Below, piece by piece: positions 23,239-34,019 of a stretch of 64,000 nucleotides of DNA (the stretch's first letter is position 1; every line of letters begins with the position of its first letter). Under the pieces are notes generated by a model. That model was not told where the DNA came from and did not search any database. It saw only the letters and a list, made by a program, of their open reading frames with translations. This DNA is from Alphaproteobacteria bacterium (GTDB taxonomy: Bacteria > Pseudomonadota > Alphaproteobacteria > Rhodospirillales > Rhodospirillaceae), in contig JAUVUZ010000010.1 of assembly GCA_030604885.1 (NCBI GenBank), forward strand, positions 37,828-101,827, in the 5' to 3' direction. Position numbers and translations under genes: made by a program.

Positions 23239-24047
23239 TGCCGATCATGCCCGAGCGCCGCCGCCGCATCCGCAGCCTGCCGTTCAACGTCATCATCCCC
23301 AACATCATCACCCTGTTCGCGCTTTCGGCCGGGGTGACGGCGATCCGCTTCGGGATCGAGGGGCGCTGGCAGCATTCGGTGATCGCGCTGCTGATCGCGG
23401 CGGTGCTCGACGGCCTCGACGGCCGCATCGCGCGCCTGCTGCGCGGCACCTCCAAGTTCGGCGCGGAACTCGATTCGCTCTCCGACATCATCTGCTTCGG
23501 CGTCGCCCCGGCGCTGATCCTCTACCTCTTCGCGATGCACGACCGCGCGGGCGTGGGCTGGGCGCTGTGCCTGCTCTACGCCGTGTGCTGCGCGCTGCGC
23601 CTCGCGCGCTTCAACACCATGATCGGCGATCCGGATCAGCCGGTGTGGGCCTACAACTACTTCACCGGCGTGCCCGCCCCGGCGGCGGCGCTGCTGGTGC
23701 TGATCCCGCTGATGCTGTCGATCCACTTCGAGGCCGAGGCGTTCGCCAGCTCGGCGATGGCCGGGGTGTTCCTGGTCGGGGTGTCGGCGCTGATGGTCAG
23801 CCGGATTCCCACCTTCTCGTTCAAGAAGGGGCGGGTGCCGGTCAACGGCGTGCTGCCGCTGATGCTGCTGATCGGCGTGTTCGCCGCGTTCCTGGTGTCG
23901 CAGCCGTGGCTCACCCTCTCGGGCGTCGGGCTGGTCTACCTCGGCTCGATTCCGGTGAGCTACACCCTCTACAAGCGCCGCGCCGCCGCCGAGGCGGAAA
24001 GCCGCGCCGCCGCGCCGCCCGACGACGATTTCGACGCCGGCTTGTGA
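23238..24047 (+). CDS. pssA: CDP-diacylglycerol--serine O-phosphatidyltransferase
   Basis: CDP-alcohol phosphotransferase motif DGLDGRIARLLRGTSKFGAELDSLSDIICFGVAPA. Confidence 0.94.
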   Translation: MPIMPERRRRIRSLPFNVIIPNIITLFALSAGVTAIRFGIEGRWQHSVIALLIAAVLDGLDGRIARLLRGTSKFGAELDSLSDIICFGVAPALILYLFAMHDRAGVGWALCLLYAVCCALRLARFNTMIGDPDQPVWAYNYFTGVPAPAAALLVLIPLMLSIHFEAEAFASSAMAGVFLVGVSALMVSRIPTFSFKKGRVPVNGVLPLMLLIGVFAAFLVSQPWLTLSGVGLVYLGSIPVSYTLYKRRAAAEAESRAAAPPDDDFDAGL

Positions 24048-24084
24048 ACCCGCGCCGACCGGCCTATAGTGACGGCCGGTCGGC
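24042..24084 (+). promoter_or_regulatory. Candidate promoter with its -10 inside an 11-bp inverted repeat
   Basis: TTGTGA (24042)-N17-TATAGT (24065). GCCGACCGGCC-tatagtgac-GGCCGGTCGGC at 24054-24084. Confidence 0.5.
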
Positions 24085-24244
24085 AGTTCACCCAGGCGTC
24101 GTCGCCCCGCGAGGGGAGCTAAACCTGCCAGCCCGTTTTCCGAGTTCGCGCCCGACACCCCTTGTCCCCGCGCCGCACCGGCAAGCCGACGACCCCCGAC
24201 TCCGATCCTCACCGGACCTCTGCGGCGCAGTGCGAGGATGAGCG

Positions 24245-24805
24245 ATGTCCCGGACTCTTCTGCCGTTTCACACCGACGATCTTTCCACCTTCGCCAAGGC
24301 CCTGGGCGGCGAGCTGCGCGCCCTCGACCGGGCGCCCGGCCATGTGGAACTCCTCAACATGCTCGCCCGCGCGGGCGGCTGCCGCAACCTCCAGCACCTG
24401 CGCGCCCAGGCGGCGGCGCGGGCGGCGCTCGATGCGGCGCCCGAGCCGGAACCGGCGGTGGACTACGTCCGCCTGCGGCGAACCCTGCGGCTGTTCGACG
24501 CCGAGGGGCGCCTCACCCGCTGGCCGCCCAAGCTGCGGGAGCGGGAGCTGGCGCTGTGGGTGCTGTGGGCGGCGTTTCCGCCCCGCGCCGCGCTGGCCGA
24601 GAGGGCGGTGAACGCCTGGCTCGCCCGCCTGCACGATTTCGAGGACCCGGCGCTGCTGCGGCGCTGGCTGGTGGACGTGGGCCTCGTCACCCGCAACCCG
24701 GACGGCAGCGCCTATCGCCGCGTCGAACGTCGCCCGCCGCCCGAGGCGCGGGCGCTGATCGCCACCCTCGGCCGCCGCTCAGGCGCGGCGGAGGCGGGCG
24801 CTTAA
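24245..24805 (+). CDS. DUF2087-domain protein
   Basis: LFDAEGRLTRWPPKLRERELALWVLWAAFPPRAALAERAVNAWLARLHDFEDPALLRRWLVDVGLVTRNPDGSAYRR. Confidence 0.8.
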   Translation: MSRTLLPFHTDDLSTFAKALGGELRALDRAPGHVELLNMLARAGGCRNLQHLRAQAAARAALDAAPEPEPAVDYVRLRRTLRLFDAEGRLTRWPPKLRERELALWVLWAAFPPRAALAERAVNAWLARLHDFEDPALLRRWLVDVGLVTRNPDGSAYRRVERRPPPEARALIATLGRRSGAAEAGA

Positions 24806-27800
24806 GGACCGGAAGCGGGTGGCGAGGCGGCCCTTCAGCATCAGCGCGCAGGGGGTCACCACCAGGGTCAGCAGGGTGGCGAAGCCGAGGCCGAAGACGA
24901 TGCCGGTGGAAAGCTGCGTCCACCACTGCATCGACGGCGCGCCGACGCTGACGTCGCGGGCGACGAAGTCGATGTTGACCATGAACATCATCGGCAGCAG
25001 GCCGAGGATGGTGGTGCCGGTGGTGAGCATCACCGGGCGCAGGCGCTGCGCCCCGGTGCGCAGGATCGCCTCGCGGGCGTCGGGAATCTCCTTCGCCAGA
25101 CGGTCGAAGGTGTCGATCAGCACGATGTTGTTGTTGACGACGATGCCCGCGAGCGACACCACGCCGATGCCGCTCATGATCACCCCGAACGGCTGGTGGG
25201 TGACCAGCAGGCCGATCATCACGCCGAGGGTGGACATCACCACCGCCAGCAGCACCAGCGCCGCCGAATAGAAGCTGTTGAACTGCGTCACCAGGATCAT
25301 CGCGATCAGGAACAGCGCGATGAGGAAGGCGCGGCCGAGGAAGGCGCGGCTTTTCGCCTGCTCCTCGTCCTGGCCCTTGTAGGTGGTCTCGACGCCGGGA
25401 GGCAGGGGGTTGTCGGCCAGCCACGCGCGCAGGCGCGTCACCTGGTCGTCCACCAGCAGGCCCGGCTCCACGTCGGCGCGCACCGTCATCACCCGCTTGG
25501 CGTCCACCCGGTTGAGTTCGCCGGTGCGCGGGCGCGGCGCCACCTCGACGAACCCGGCGATCGGTACGCTGCCCTCGGCGGTTTCGATGCGCAGGCGGCC
25601 GAGCTGCTCGACGGTGCGGTTGCCGGGCGGGTAGCGCACCACGATGTCCACCTCGTCGTCGGCGTCGTCGGGGCGGTAGTCGGTGAGCTTGAGGCCCTTG
25701 GTGACGAGCTGCACCATGTCGCCCACCGCCGTCACGTCGACGCCGAACTTGGCGGCCTGGCCCCGGTCCACCGTCACCTCCCACTGGATGCCGGGCGGCG
25801 GGCGGTCGTCCTCCATGTCGATGAAGCCGCCGAGTTCCGCCATGCCGCGCCGCACCGCCGCCGCCGCCGGGGGCAGCAGGGCGGGGTCGCGGCTGGCGAG
25901 CTGCAGCCGCACCGGCTTGCCCACCGGCGGGCCTTCCTCCTTCTTGCGGATCTCCACGGCGATGCCGGGCAGGTCGGCGGTGGCGGCGCGAATGTCGGCG
26001 AACACCGCCGATGCCTTGCGCCGCAGTTGCCAATCCTTGAATTCGAGGGAAATCGCGCCGATCACGTCTTCCGCCGCCTCGCGGTCGGCCACCTGCCCGG
26101 CGCGGGCGTAGACGGTGTCGAAGGCGTCGCCGTAGCGCGCCACCCGGCGCTCCACCTCGCGCACGATGCGGTCCCGCTCCGCCACCGCCATGTTGCCGCG
26201 CGCATGCACGTAGACCACCGCCTGCTCCGGCTCGATGTCGGGGAAGAACTCGACGCCCCGGCCGAACGCGCCGTAGGCCGCCCAGCTCGCCACCAGCAGG
26301 GCGAAGCCGCCCGCCAGCACCCAGCCCGCGTGGTCCAGCGCGCGGGAGAGCAGGCGGGTGTAGCGCCCGGTCCAGCCGCCGAGGGCGGTGAGGTCGCCGG
26401 TTTCCGAGATCGACAGCGCCTTCAGCGTCTCCGGGTCCGCCTCGCCCGGGCGGCCGAACACCGCCCCCAGGGTGGGCACGAACACCAGCGCCATCAGCAG
26501 CGACGCGCACAGGGTGACGGACAGGGTGATCGGCAGGTATTTCATGAACTCGCCGACGATGCCGGTCCAGAACACCATCGGCAGGAACGCCGCCACGGTG
26601 GTGGCGGTGGAGGCGATCACCGGCCACGCCATGCGCAGCGCGGCGAGGCGGTAGGCGTCCTTGCGGTCCACCCCCTCGGCCATCTTGCGGTCGGCGTATT
26701 CGACGACGATGATCGCGCCGTCCACCAGCATGCCGGTGGCGAGGATCAGGCTGAACAGCACCACCAGGTTCATGCTCATGCCCATGGCGAACAGCACCAG
26801 GATGCCCGCCAGGAACGAGCCGGGAATCGCCACCCCCACCAGCAGGCCCGAGCGCACCCCGAGCGCCGCCACCACCACCACCATCACCAGCACGATCGCG
26901 GCGATGACGTTGTTCTGCAAATCCGAGAGCATCGCGCGGATGGTGTTGGACTGGTCCTGCGAGAACGAGGCGCGGACGTTGGCGGGCCAGAACGCCTGCT
27001 CGGCCTCCACCGCCGCGCGCACCCGGTCGATGGTGTCGATGATGTTCTCGCCGGTGCGCTTCGAGACTTCGAGGGTCACCGACGGGCGGCCGTTGACGCG
27101 GGCGACGCTGGTGGGGTCCTTGAACGCCTTGCGCACCGAGGCGATGTCGGAGAGGCGCACCACGCCGTCGCCCGAGGCCTTGACCGGCAGGGTCATGATC
27201 TCCTGCACCGTCTCGATCACCCCCGGCACCTTGACCGCGAAGCGGCCGCGCCCGGTGTCGATCGCCCCGGCGGCGACCAGGGTGTTGGAGCGGGAGAGGA
27301 AGCCGGTGATGTCCTGCGCGACGAGGTTGTAGCTCTCCACCTTCGCCGGGTCGACGACGATCTCCACCTGCTCCTCGCGGTCGCCGCCGATGTTGACCTC
27401 GAGCACCGCCGGGATCGCCTCGATCTCGTCCTTGAGGTCGCGGGCGAGGCGCACCAGGGTGCGCTCCGGCGCGTCGCCCGAGAGGGTCACCAGCAGCACC
27501 GGGAACAGGCTGACGTTGACCTCGTGGATCGACGGCTCCTCGGTCTCGGCGGGCAGGTCGGACTTGGCGATGTCCACCTTGGCGCGCACGTCGGCGAGCG
27601 CCCGGTCGGCGTCGAAGCCCGCGTCGAATTCGAGGATCACGTTGGCGCCGCCCTCGTAGGCGGTGGCGCGCATCTCCTTGATCCCCTCGATGCTGCGCAG
27701 TTCCCGCTCCATCGGCCGGATCAGCATCCGCTCCGCGTCCTCGGGCGAGATGCCCTGGTGGGTGAGCAGCACGTACATGATCGGGATGTTGACGTCGGGC

Positions 27801-27913
27801 GAGGATTCCTTCGGGATCGTCGCGTAGGCGTACAGCCCGGCGATCAGCGTCAGCGCCAGGGTGAGGAGAACGGTGCGGGTGCGGCCGAGGCAGGCCTCGA
27901 TGAGCGCGTTCAT
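24779..27913 (-). CDS. RND efflux transporter permease (AcrB/HAE1-like)
   Basis: MNALIEACLGRTRTVLLTLALTLIAGLYAYATIPKESSPDVNIPIMYV... with the duplicated 12-TM RND architecture. Confidence 0.94.
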   Translation of the reverse strand: MNALIEACLGRTRTVLLTLALTLIAGLYAYATIPKESSPDVNIPIMYVLLTHQGISPEDAERMLIRPMERELRSIEGIKEMRATAYEGGANVILEFDAGFDADRALADVRAKVDIAKSDLPAETEEPSIHEVNVSLFPVLLVTLSGDAPERTLVRLARDLKDEIEAIPAVLEVNIGGDREEQVEIVVDPAKVESYNLVAQDITGFLSRSNTLVAAGAIDTGRGRFAVKVPGVIETVQEIMTLPVKASGDGVVRLSDIASVRKAFKDPTSVARVNGRPSVTLEVSKRTGENIIDTIDRVRAAVEAEQAFWPANVRASFSQDQSNTIRAMLSDLQNNVIAAIVLVMVVVVAALGVRSGLLVGVAIPGSFLAGILVLFAMGMSMNLVVLFSLILATGMLVDGAIIVVEYADRKMAEGVDRKDAYRLAALRMAWPVIASTATTVAAFLPMVFWTGIVGEFMKYLPITLSVTLCASLLMALVFVPTLGAVFGRPGEADPETLKALSISETGDLTALGGWTGRYTRLLSRALDHAGWVLAGGFALLVASWAAYGAFGRGVEFFPDIEPEQAVVYVHARGNMAVAERDRIVREVERRVARYGDAFDTVYARAGQVADREAAEDVIGAISLEFKDWQLRRKASAVFADIRAATADLPGIAVEIRKKEEGPPVGKPVRLQLASRDPALLPPAAAAVRRGMAELGGFIDMEDDRPPPGIQWEVTVDRGQAAKFGVDVTAVGDMVQLVTKGLKLTDYRPDDADDEVDIVVRYPPGNRTVEQLGRLRIETAEGSVPIAGFVEVAPRPRTGELNRVDAKRVMTVRADVEPGLLVDDQVTRLRAWLADNPLPPGVETTYKGQDEEQAKSRAFLGRAFLIALFLIAMILVTQFNSFYSAALVLLAVVMSTLGVMIGLLVTHQPFGVIMSGIGVVSLAGIVVNNNIVLIDTFDRLAKEIPDAREAILRTGAQRLRPVMLTTGTTILGLLPMMFMVNIDFVARDVSVGAPSMQWWTQLSTGIVFGLGFATLLTLVVTPCALMLKGRLATRFRSLSARLRRA

Positions 27914-29001
27914 CCCGGCCCCTGCGCGGGCGGCGCCAGCAGGGTGTCGGGGGCGGCCTCGACGCGCTGCCCGGCGGAGACGAAATCCTGGCCGACGGTG
28001 ATCAGGCGCAGGGCGTCGGGCAGGCCGCCGAGCCACAGGCCCTCGGCGTCCTCGCGCACCGGCTGCGCGGGGTGGAAGACCACGGTGCCCGCGTCGTCCA
28101 CCGCCTTGACGCCCAGCTCGCCCGCGTCGGAGAGGGTCAGCACCGCCGGGGAGACCGGGTGGGCGCGGGTGTCGCCCAGGGGCAGCGAGACCTCGGCGGT
28201 CATGCCCGCGGCGATGCGGCGCTCCGGGTTCGGCACCGCGATCTCGACGCGGAAGGTGCGGGTGGCCGGGGCGGCGACGCGGCCGACGTAGGTGACCGTC
28301 CCTTCCCCCATCGCGCCGCCGGGCAGGCGCACCGCCGCCGCCGCGCCGGGCGACACCCGGCCGATGGCGGTTTCCGACACCTCCACCGCCACGAGGATCG
28401 GGTTCAGCTCCACCAGGGTCGCCACCGCGTCGTCCACCGCCACCACCGCGCCCAGTTCCACCGGCCGCGCGTCCAGCACCCCGGCGAACGGCGCGGCGAT
28501 GGTGGCGCGGGCGGTGTCGAGGCGGGCGGAGGCCAGCTCGGCGGCGGCGGCCTCGCGCTCGGCGCGGGTGGTGGCGACGCGCACGCGGCTGGCGTAGTCC
28601 TTGTCGGCGAGGCGGCTGGCGGCCTGGAACTCGATGTCGCGCTGGGCGAACAGCGCCTCGGCGCGGGCGAGGCGGGCGGCGCGGTCGTCGGGGGCGAGAC
28701 GGAGGATCGGCGCCCCGGCGGCGAGCGCCGCGCCCTTCTCCGCCAGCACCTCGGCCACCCGGCCGCGGGTTTCGGCGCGCACCTCGACGGTGCGGTTGGG
28801 GCGGGTGGTGCCGGTGAGGTCGAGCCGCGCCGTCACCGCGCGGGCGCGGGATTCCACCACGCCCACCCGCACCGGGGCGTCGGCGCGGACGGCGGGCGCA
28901 GGCGGCGGCTGGCGGGCGCCGCCCACCATCCCCGAGCCGATCCAGACGACGCAGGCGACCATAATCGCCGCCGCGGCCACCCATGAGCCTCGCACGCGCA
29001 T
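27910..29001 (-). CDS. RND efflux periplasmic adaptor (membrane fusion) subunit
   Basis: N-terminal TM; RTVEVRAETRGRVAEVLAEKGAALAAGAPILRLAPDD...ATIAAPFAGVLDARPVELGAVV. ATG at 29001 inside the longer ORF. Confidence 0.9.
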   Translation of the reverse strand: MRVRGSWVAAAAIMVACVVWIGSGMVGGARQPPPAPAVRADAPVRVGVVESRARAVTARLDLTGTTRPNRTVEVRAETRGRVAEVLAEKGAALAAGAPILRLAPDDRAARLARAEALFAQRDIEFQAASRLADKDYASRVRVATTRAEREAAAAELASARLDTARATIAAPFAGVLDARPVELGAVVAVDDAVATLVELNPILVAVEVSETAIGRVSPGAAAAVRLPGGAMGEGTVTYVGRVAAPATRTFRVEIAVPNPERRIAAGMTAEVSLPLGDTRAHPVSPAVLTLSDAGELGVKAVDDAGTVVFHPAQPVREDAEGLWLGGLPDALRLITVGQDFVSAGQRVEAAPDTLLAPPAQGPG

Positions 29002-29132
29002 GACACCCCCGAGCGAACAGTCGGCCGCCAGAATACCGCAACCCGCGCCGCGCTTTGAGGAAAATCGCGCGGCCGATGCGGGAACGGTTGACCAAACGCG
29101 GAGGCTCCGTAACAGTGGGTGCGTCCCCGAAC

Positions 29133-29346
29133 GCCGCAGCGGGAGAGAGCGGGCGCAACCCCGCCGCCGAAGGAGCAACCGCCCCCGGAAACTCTCAGGC
29201 ACCCGAACCGCCGCCGGTCAGGGGGACCTCTGGAAAGCAGGCGCGCTTGAAAAGGCGCCAGCCTCACCGAAGATGTAAGCCAGTGCGTGGTGTGAAAGCC
29301 CTCGTCCCGGCGAATCTTTCAGGTTCCGAAGACAGAGGGGGGCCAA
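29133..29346 (+). ncRNA. Tandem glycine riboswitch
   Basis: Two aptamer-like halves (gggagagagc...gccgaaggagcaa...ggaaactctcaggca; ggacctctggaaagc...caccgaagatgtaag...gaatctttcaggttc..gacagaggggg) directly upstream of gcvT. Confidence 0.92.
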
Positions 29347-29410
29347 AGGACCGATGTTTCGGTCCGTGGCCGATTCGCGGCCGCCGCACGGCGGGCGCGG
29401 ACGTCTCTGG

Positions 29411-30544
29411 ATGAGGGAACCGATGGGCGACACCACCTCCGAACCGCTGCTCACCACGCCGCTCGACGCGCTGCACCGCGAACTCGGCGCGCGCATGGTG
29501 CCGTTCGCCGGCTACGCGATGCCGGTGCAGTACCAGGGCATCCTCCACGAGCACGCCCAGACCCGCGAGCGGGCGGCGCTGTTCGACGTCTCCCATATGG
29601 GGCAGGCGGAGATCCGCCACCCCGAGGGCGTCGCCGCCGCCGCCGCCGCGTTCGAGGCGCTGGTGCCGGGCGACGTGCGGGGCCTGGCGGAGGGGCGGAT
29701 CCGCTACACCCTGTTCACCGACGCCCACGGCGGCATCCTCGACGACCTGATGGTCACCAACGCCGGGGACCGGCTCTACGTGGTGGTCAACGCCGCCTGC
29801 AAGCACCAGGATTTCGCCCACATGGGCCGCCACCTGGCGGGCTGCGAGGTGAAGACCCTGCCCGACCGGGCGCTGCTGGCGCTCCAGGGGCCGGAGGCGG
29901 CGAAGGTGCTCGCCCGCTTCGCGCCCGAGGCGGCGGCGATGCCGTTCATGAGCGCCCGCGCCCTCGACGTCGGCGGCATCGCGGTGTGGGCGTCGCGCTC
30001 GGGCTACACCGGCGAGGACGGCTACGAGATTTCCGTGGCGGCGGACGACGCGGAGGCGCTGGCGCGCCGCCTGCTGGCCGAGCCGGAGGTGGAGGCCGCG
30101 GGCCTCGGCGCCCGCGACAGCCTGCGGCTCGAGGCCGGGCTGTGCCTCTACGGCGCCGACATCGACGCCACCACCTCGCCGATCGAGGCGGGCCTCGCCT
30201 GGGTGATCGGCAAGCGCCGCCGCGAGGAGGGGGGCTTCCCCGGCGCGGAGGCGATCCTCAAGCAGCTCGCCGAGGGTCCGTCGCGGCGTCGCGTCGGCCT
30301 GCGGATCGAGGGGCGCCAGCCGGTGCGCGCCCATGCGGAAATTCGCGACGCCGGGGGCGCGCGCATCGGCGAGGTCACTTCGGGGGGCTTCGGCCCCACC
30401 GTCGCGGCGCCGGTCGCGATGGGATACGTGGACGCCGCCCATGCCGCACCCGGCACCGCGGTGGCATGCGACGTGCGCGGCAAGGCGCTCGCCGCGCAGG
30501 TGGTGCCGATGCCGTTCGCGCCGCATCGGTATTTCAAGGGTTGA
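29411..30544 (+). CDS. gcvT: Aminomethyltransferase (glycine cleavage T protein)
   Basis: TTPLDALHRELGARMVPFAGYAMPVQYQGILHEHAQTRERAALFDVSHMGQ. The start could be 29423. Confidence 0.95.
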   Translation: MREPMGDTTSEPLLTTPLDALHRELGARMVPFAGYAMPVQYQGILHEHAQTRERAALFDVSHMGQAEIRHPEGVAAAAAAFEALVPGDVRGLAEGRIRYTLFTDAHGGILDDLMVTNAGDRLYVVVNAACKHQDFAHMGRHLAGCEVKTLPDRALLALQGPEAAKVLARFAPEAAAMPFMSARALDVGGIAVWASRSGYTGEDGYEISVAADDAEALARRLLAEPEVEAAGLGARDSLRLEAGLCLYGADIDATTSPIEAGLAWVIGKRRREEGGFPGAEAILKQLAEGPSRRRVGLRIEGRQPVRAHAEIRDAGGARIGEVTSGGFGPTVAAPVAMGYVDAAHAAPGTAVACDVRGKALAAQVVPMPFAPHRYFKG

Positions 30545-30565
30545 AAGCCAGAGGGGATTGAAAAC

Positions 30566-30943
30566 ATGGCGAAGATCTACTTTTCCGAAGAGCACGAATG
30601 GATCTCGGTGGAGGGCGGCGTCGGCACCGTCGGCATCACCGAATACGCCCAGACCCAGCTGGGCGACGTGGTGTTCGTCGAACTGCCGGAAGTCGGCGCG
30701 AGCATCGACAAGGGCGACGACGTGGCGGTGGTGGAGTCGGTGAAGGCGGCGAGCGAGGTCTACTCGCCGGTGTCCGGCGAGATCGTCGAGATCAACGAGG
30801 AGCTGGCCGACGCGCCCGGCCTCGTCAACCAGAACGCCGAGGGCGACGGCTGGTTCTTCAAGATCACCCTCGCGGACGACAGCGAGCTGGACGACCTGAT
30901 GAACCGCGAGGATTACGACGCGTTCGTCGAGGGCCTGGAATAA
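30566..30943 (+). CDS. gcvH: Glycine cleavage H protein
   Basis: [39 protein letters not shown]...[22 protein letters not shown] lipoyl motif. Confidence 0.97.
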   Translation: MAKIYFSEEHEWISVEGGVGTVGITEYAQTQLGDVVFVELPEVGASIDKGDDVAVVESVKAASEVYSPVSGEIVEINEELADAPGLVNQNAEGDGWFFKITLADDSELDDLMNREDYDAFVEGLE

Positions 30944-32289
30944 TGCGCTACCTGCCGCTGAGCGCCGACGATCGCGCCGAGATGCTGCGCGCGATCGGCG
31001 CCCCCTCGGTCGAGGACCTGTTCGTGGACGTGCCCGAGGCGGTGCGCGCGGGCGCGGTCTTCGACCTGCCCGACCACCAGGGCGAGATCGCCATCGAGCG
31101 CGCCTTCACCGCGCACGCGATGAAGAACCTCTCGCCCGGCTGCGCGCCGAGCTTCCTCGGCGCGGGGGCCTATCGCCACCACGGCCCGGCGGCGGTGGAC
31201 GCGCTGGTCCAGCGCGGCGAGTTCCTCACCAGCTACACCCCCTACCAGCCGGAAATCTCGCAGGGCACCCTCCAGGCGCTGTTCGAGTTCCAGACCCAGG
31301 TGTGCATGCTCACCGGCATGGAGGTGGCCAACGCCTCGATGTACGACGGCGCCACCGCCTGCGCCGAGGCGGCGCTGATGGCGGCGCGGGTGACGCGGCG
31401 CAAATCGGTGCTGGTGTCCGGCTCGGTGCACCCGCACTACGCCGAGGTCACCGAGACGCAGCTGCGCTTCACCGACGTCGCGTGCGAGCGCCTCGCCCCC
31501 GATCCGGTCGGGGTCGAGGACCTGATCGGCCGCGTCGGCCCCGATCTCGCCTGCGTGATCGTGCAGACGCCGAGCGTGTTCGGCCGCCTCTCCGACTATT
31601 CGGCCCTCGCCGCCGCCTGCCACGCCGCGGGCGCGCTGCTGGTGGTGGCGGTGGCGGAGCCGGTGTCCCTGGGCGCGCTGATGCCGCCGGGCGAGATGGG
31701 CGCCGACATCGTGGTGGTGGACGGGTCCTCCCTCGGCATGCCGCTGAGCTTCGGCGGGCCGGGCGTCGGCCTGTTCGCGACGCGCGAGAAATACCTCCGC
31801 AACATGCCCGGCCGCCTCGTCGGCCAGACCGTCGACGTGGACGGCCGCCGCGGCTGGGTGCTCACCCTGTCCACCCGCGAGCAGCACATCCGCCGCGAGA
31901 AGGCCACCTCCAACATCTGCACCAACTCGGGCCTGTGCGCGCTGGCGTTCTCGATCCACGTGGCGATGCTGGGGGAGGCGGGGTTCGCCAAGCTCGCCGC
32001 CGTCAACCACGCCACCGCGGTGAAGCTGGCGCAGGGCGTCGCCACGGTTCCCGGGGTGAAGGTGACGACGCCCGCGTTCTTCAACGAGTTCGCGGCGATG
32101 CTGCCGAAGCCCGCCGCCGAGGTGGTGGAGGCGCTGGCGGCGCGCGGCATCTTGGGCGGCGTGCCCGCCGCGCGGCTGTTCCCGAGCTATCCGGAACTCG
32201 ACAACCTGCTGCTGCTGGCGGCGACCGAAACCAACACCGAGCAGGACATCGACGCCCTCGTCGCCGCGCTCGCGGAGGTGCTGCGATGA
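30943..32289 (+). CDS. gcvPA: Glycine dehydrogenase (decarboxylating) subunit 1
   Basis: [31 protein letters not shown]...[40 protein letters not shown]. Confidence 0.96.
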   Translation: MRYLPLSADDRAEMLRAIGAPSVEDLFVDVPEAVRAGAVFDLPDHQGEIAIERAFTAHAMKNLSPGCAPSFLGAGAYRHHGPAAVDALVQRGEFLTSYTPYQPEISQGTLQALFEFQTQVCMLTGMEVANASMYDGATACAEAALMAARVTRRKSVLVSGSVHPHYAEVTETQLRFTDVACERLAPDPVGVEDLIGRVGPDLACVIVQTPSVFGRLSDYSALAAACHAAGALLVVAVAEPVSLGALMPPGEMGADIVVVDGSSLGMPLSFGGPGVGLFATREKYLRNMPGRLVGQTVDVDGRRGWVLTLSTREQHIRREKATSNICTNSGLCALAFSIHVAMLGEAGFAKLAAVNHATAVKLAQGVATVPGVKVTTPAFFNEFAAMLPKPAAEVVEALAARGILGGVPAARLFPSYPELDNLLLLAATETNTEQDIDALVAALAEVLR

Positions 32290-33803
32290 ACGACCTGCCG
32301 ATTCCCGCCTCCGCCGCCCCCGGCACCGTCACCGGCAACCGCGGCCTCACCGTCGAGGAACCGCTGATCTTCGAACAGGGATCGGCGGGCAACTCGGGCG
32401 TCGACCTGCCCGAGCCGTTCGACGTGCCGAGCCGCCTCGGCGGCCTCGCCCGCAAGGGGCCGATCGGCCTGCCCGGCCTTTCCGAGCCGCAGGTGGTGCG
32501 CCACTACACCCGCCTGTCGCAGAAGAACTATTCCATCGACGCGGGCTTCTATCCCCTCGGCTCGTGCACGATGAAGTACAACCCGCGCCTCAACGAGAAG
32601 GTGGCGCGCACCCCGGGCCTCGGCGACCTGCATCCGATGCAGCCGGTCTCCACCGTGCAGGGCGCGCTGGCGGTGGTCCACGCCCTGGCGGGCTGGCTCA
32701 CCGAGCTGACCGGCATGGCCGGGGTGGCGATGTCGCCCGCCGCGGGCGCGCACGGCGAGCTGTGCGGAGTGATGGCGATCCGCGCCGCGCAGGAGGCCAA
32801 GGGCGACGCCCGCAAGGTGATCCTGGTGCCCGAAAGCGCCCACGGCACCAACCCGGCCACCGCCGCCCTGTGCGGCTACGCGGTGGTGGGCATTCCCGCC
32901 GACGCCGAGGGCCGGGTGGACATCGCCGCGCTCGCCGCCCGCCTGGGGCCGGACGTGGCCGGGCTGATGCTCACCAACCCCAACACCTGCGGCCTGTTCG
33001 AGCGCGAGGTGCGCGAGATCGCCGATCTCGTCCACCGCGCCGGGGCGTTCTTCTACATGGACGGCGCCAACTTCAACGCCATCGTCGGGCGGGTGAAGAT
33101 CGCCGACCTCGGCGTCGACGCCATGCACATCAACCTGCACAAGACCTTCTCGACGCCCCACGGCGGCGGCGGGCCGGGCGCGGGGCCGACGGTGCTCTCG
33201 GAGGCGCTGGCGAAGTTCGCGCCGCTGCCGTTCGTGCGCAAGACGGGCGACGGCTACGAGCTGGTGGAAACCGCCGCCGAGGCGGGGCCGGAGCGGTCGC
33301 CGTTCGGGCGGATGAAGGGCTTCCACGGCCAGTTCGGGGTGATGATCCGCGCCCTCGCCTACGCCATGGCGCTGGGCAAGGACGGCCTACGCCAGGCCTC
33401 GGGCGACGCGGTGCTGAACGCCAACTATCTGCTGGCGCGGCTCAAGGATACCCTCACCGCGCCGTTCCCCGGGCCGTGCATGCACGAGGCGCTGTTCGAC
33501 GACGGCTTCCTCAAGGACACCGGGGTGACCACCCTCGATTTCGCCAAGGCGCTGATCGACGAGGGCTTCCACCCGATGACCATGTACTTCCCGCTGGTGG
33601 TCCACGGCGCGTTGCTGATGGAACCCACCGAGACCGAAAGCAAGCAGACCCTCGACCTGTTCGCCGACACCGTGCTCGCCCTCGCCGCCAAGGCCAAGGC
33701 GGGGGAGGCGGAGTTCTTCCACGCCGCGCCGCGGCTCACGCCGCGCCGCCGACTCGACGAAACCCTCGCCGCCCGCAAGCCGGTGCTGCGCTGGGTTCCT
33801 TGA
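32286..33803 (+). CDS. gcvPB: Glycine dehydrogenase (decarboxylating) subunit 2
   Basis: [33 protein letters not shown]...[40 protein letters not shown]. Confidence 0.96.
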   Translation: MNDLPIPASAAPGTVTGNRGLTVEEPLIFEQGSAGNSGVDLPEPFDVPSRLGGLARKGPIGLPGLSEPQVVRHYTRLSQKNYSIDAGFYPLGSCTMKYNPRLNEKVARTPGLGDLHPMQPVSTVQGALAVVHALAGWLTELTGMAGVAMSPAAGAHGELCGVMAIRAAQEAKGDARKVILVPESAHGTNPATAALCGYAVVGIPADAEGRVDIAALAARLGPDVAGLMLTNPNTCGLFEREVREIADLVHRAGAFFYMDGANFNAIVGRVKIADLGVDAMHINLHKTFSTPHGGGGPGAGPTVLSEALAKFAPLPFVRKTGDGYELVETAAEAGPERSPFGRMKGFHGQFGVMIRALAYAMALGKDGLRQASGDAVLNANYLLARLKDTLTAPFPGPCMHEALFDDGFLKDTGVTTLDFAKALIDEGFHPMTMYFPLVVHGALLMEPTETESKQTLDLFADTVLALAAKAKAGEAEFFHAAPRLTPRRRLDETLAARKPVLRWVP

Positions 33804-33821
33804 GGGTCCGACCCGCAACGC

Positions 33822-33854
33822 AGGCGCGCCGGAGCGGTTTCGGCGCGCCTTTTT
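33822..33854 (+). terminator. Rho-independent terminator of the gcv operon
   Basis: AGGCGCGCCG-gagcggttt-CGGCGCGCCT followed by TTTT. Confidence 0.88.
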
Positions 33855-34019
33855 CGTGCGCTGGGTGCATACACGGAAGAGAATTGGGGTCATTTCGAAT
33901 TTATGATTGGGCGACGTTTCGATAAATGTGGTAGCTGAGCACCATGTGTCGCGGCGCGGGGGCGCCGGGGTGGGGACCCCCGCTGGGGATGGCGGCGACG
34001 TGGGGAAGGGTTTCAGGGG

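Noticed and set aside
25196-28291. 1031-aa plus-strand ORF antisense to the RND genes
   Set aside because: His/Arg/Gly-rich shadow frame of two clearly coding RND genes in high-GC DNA; no domain signal.
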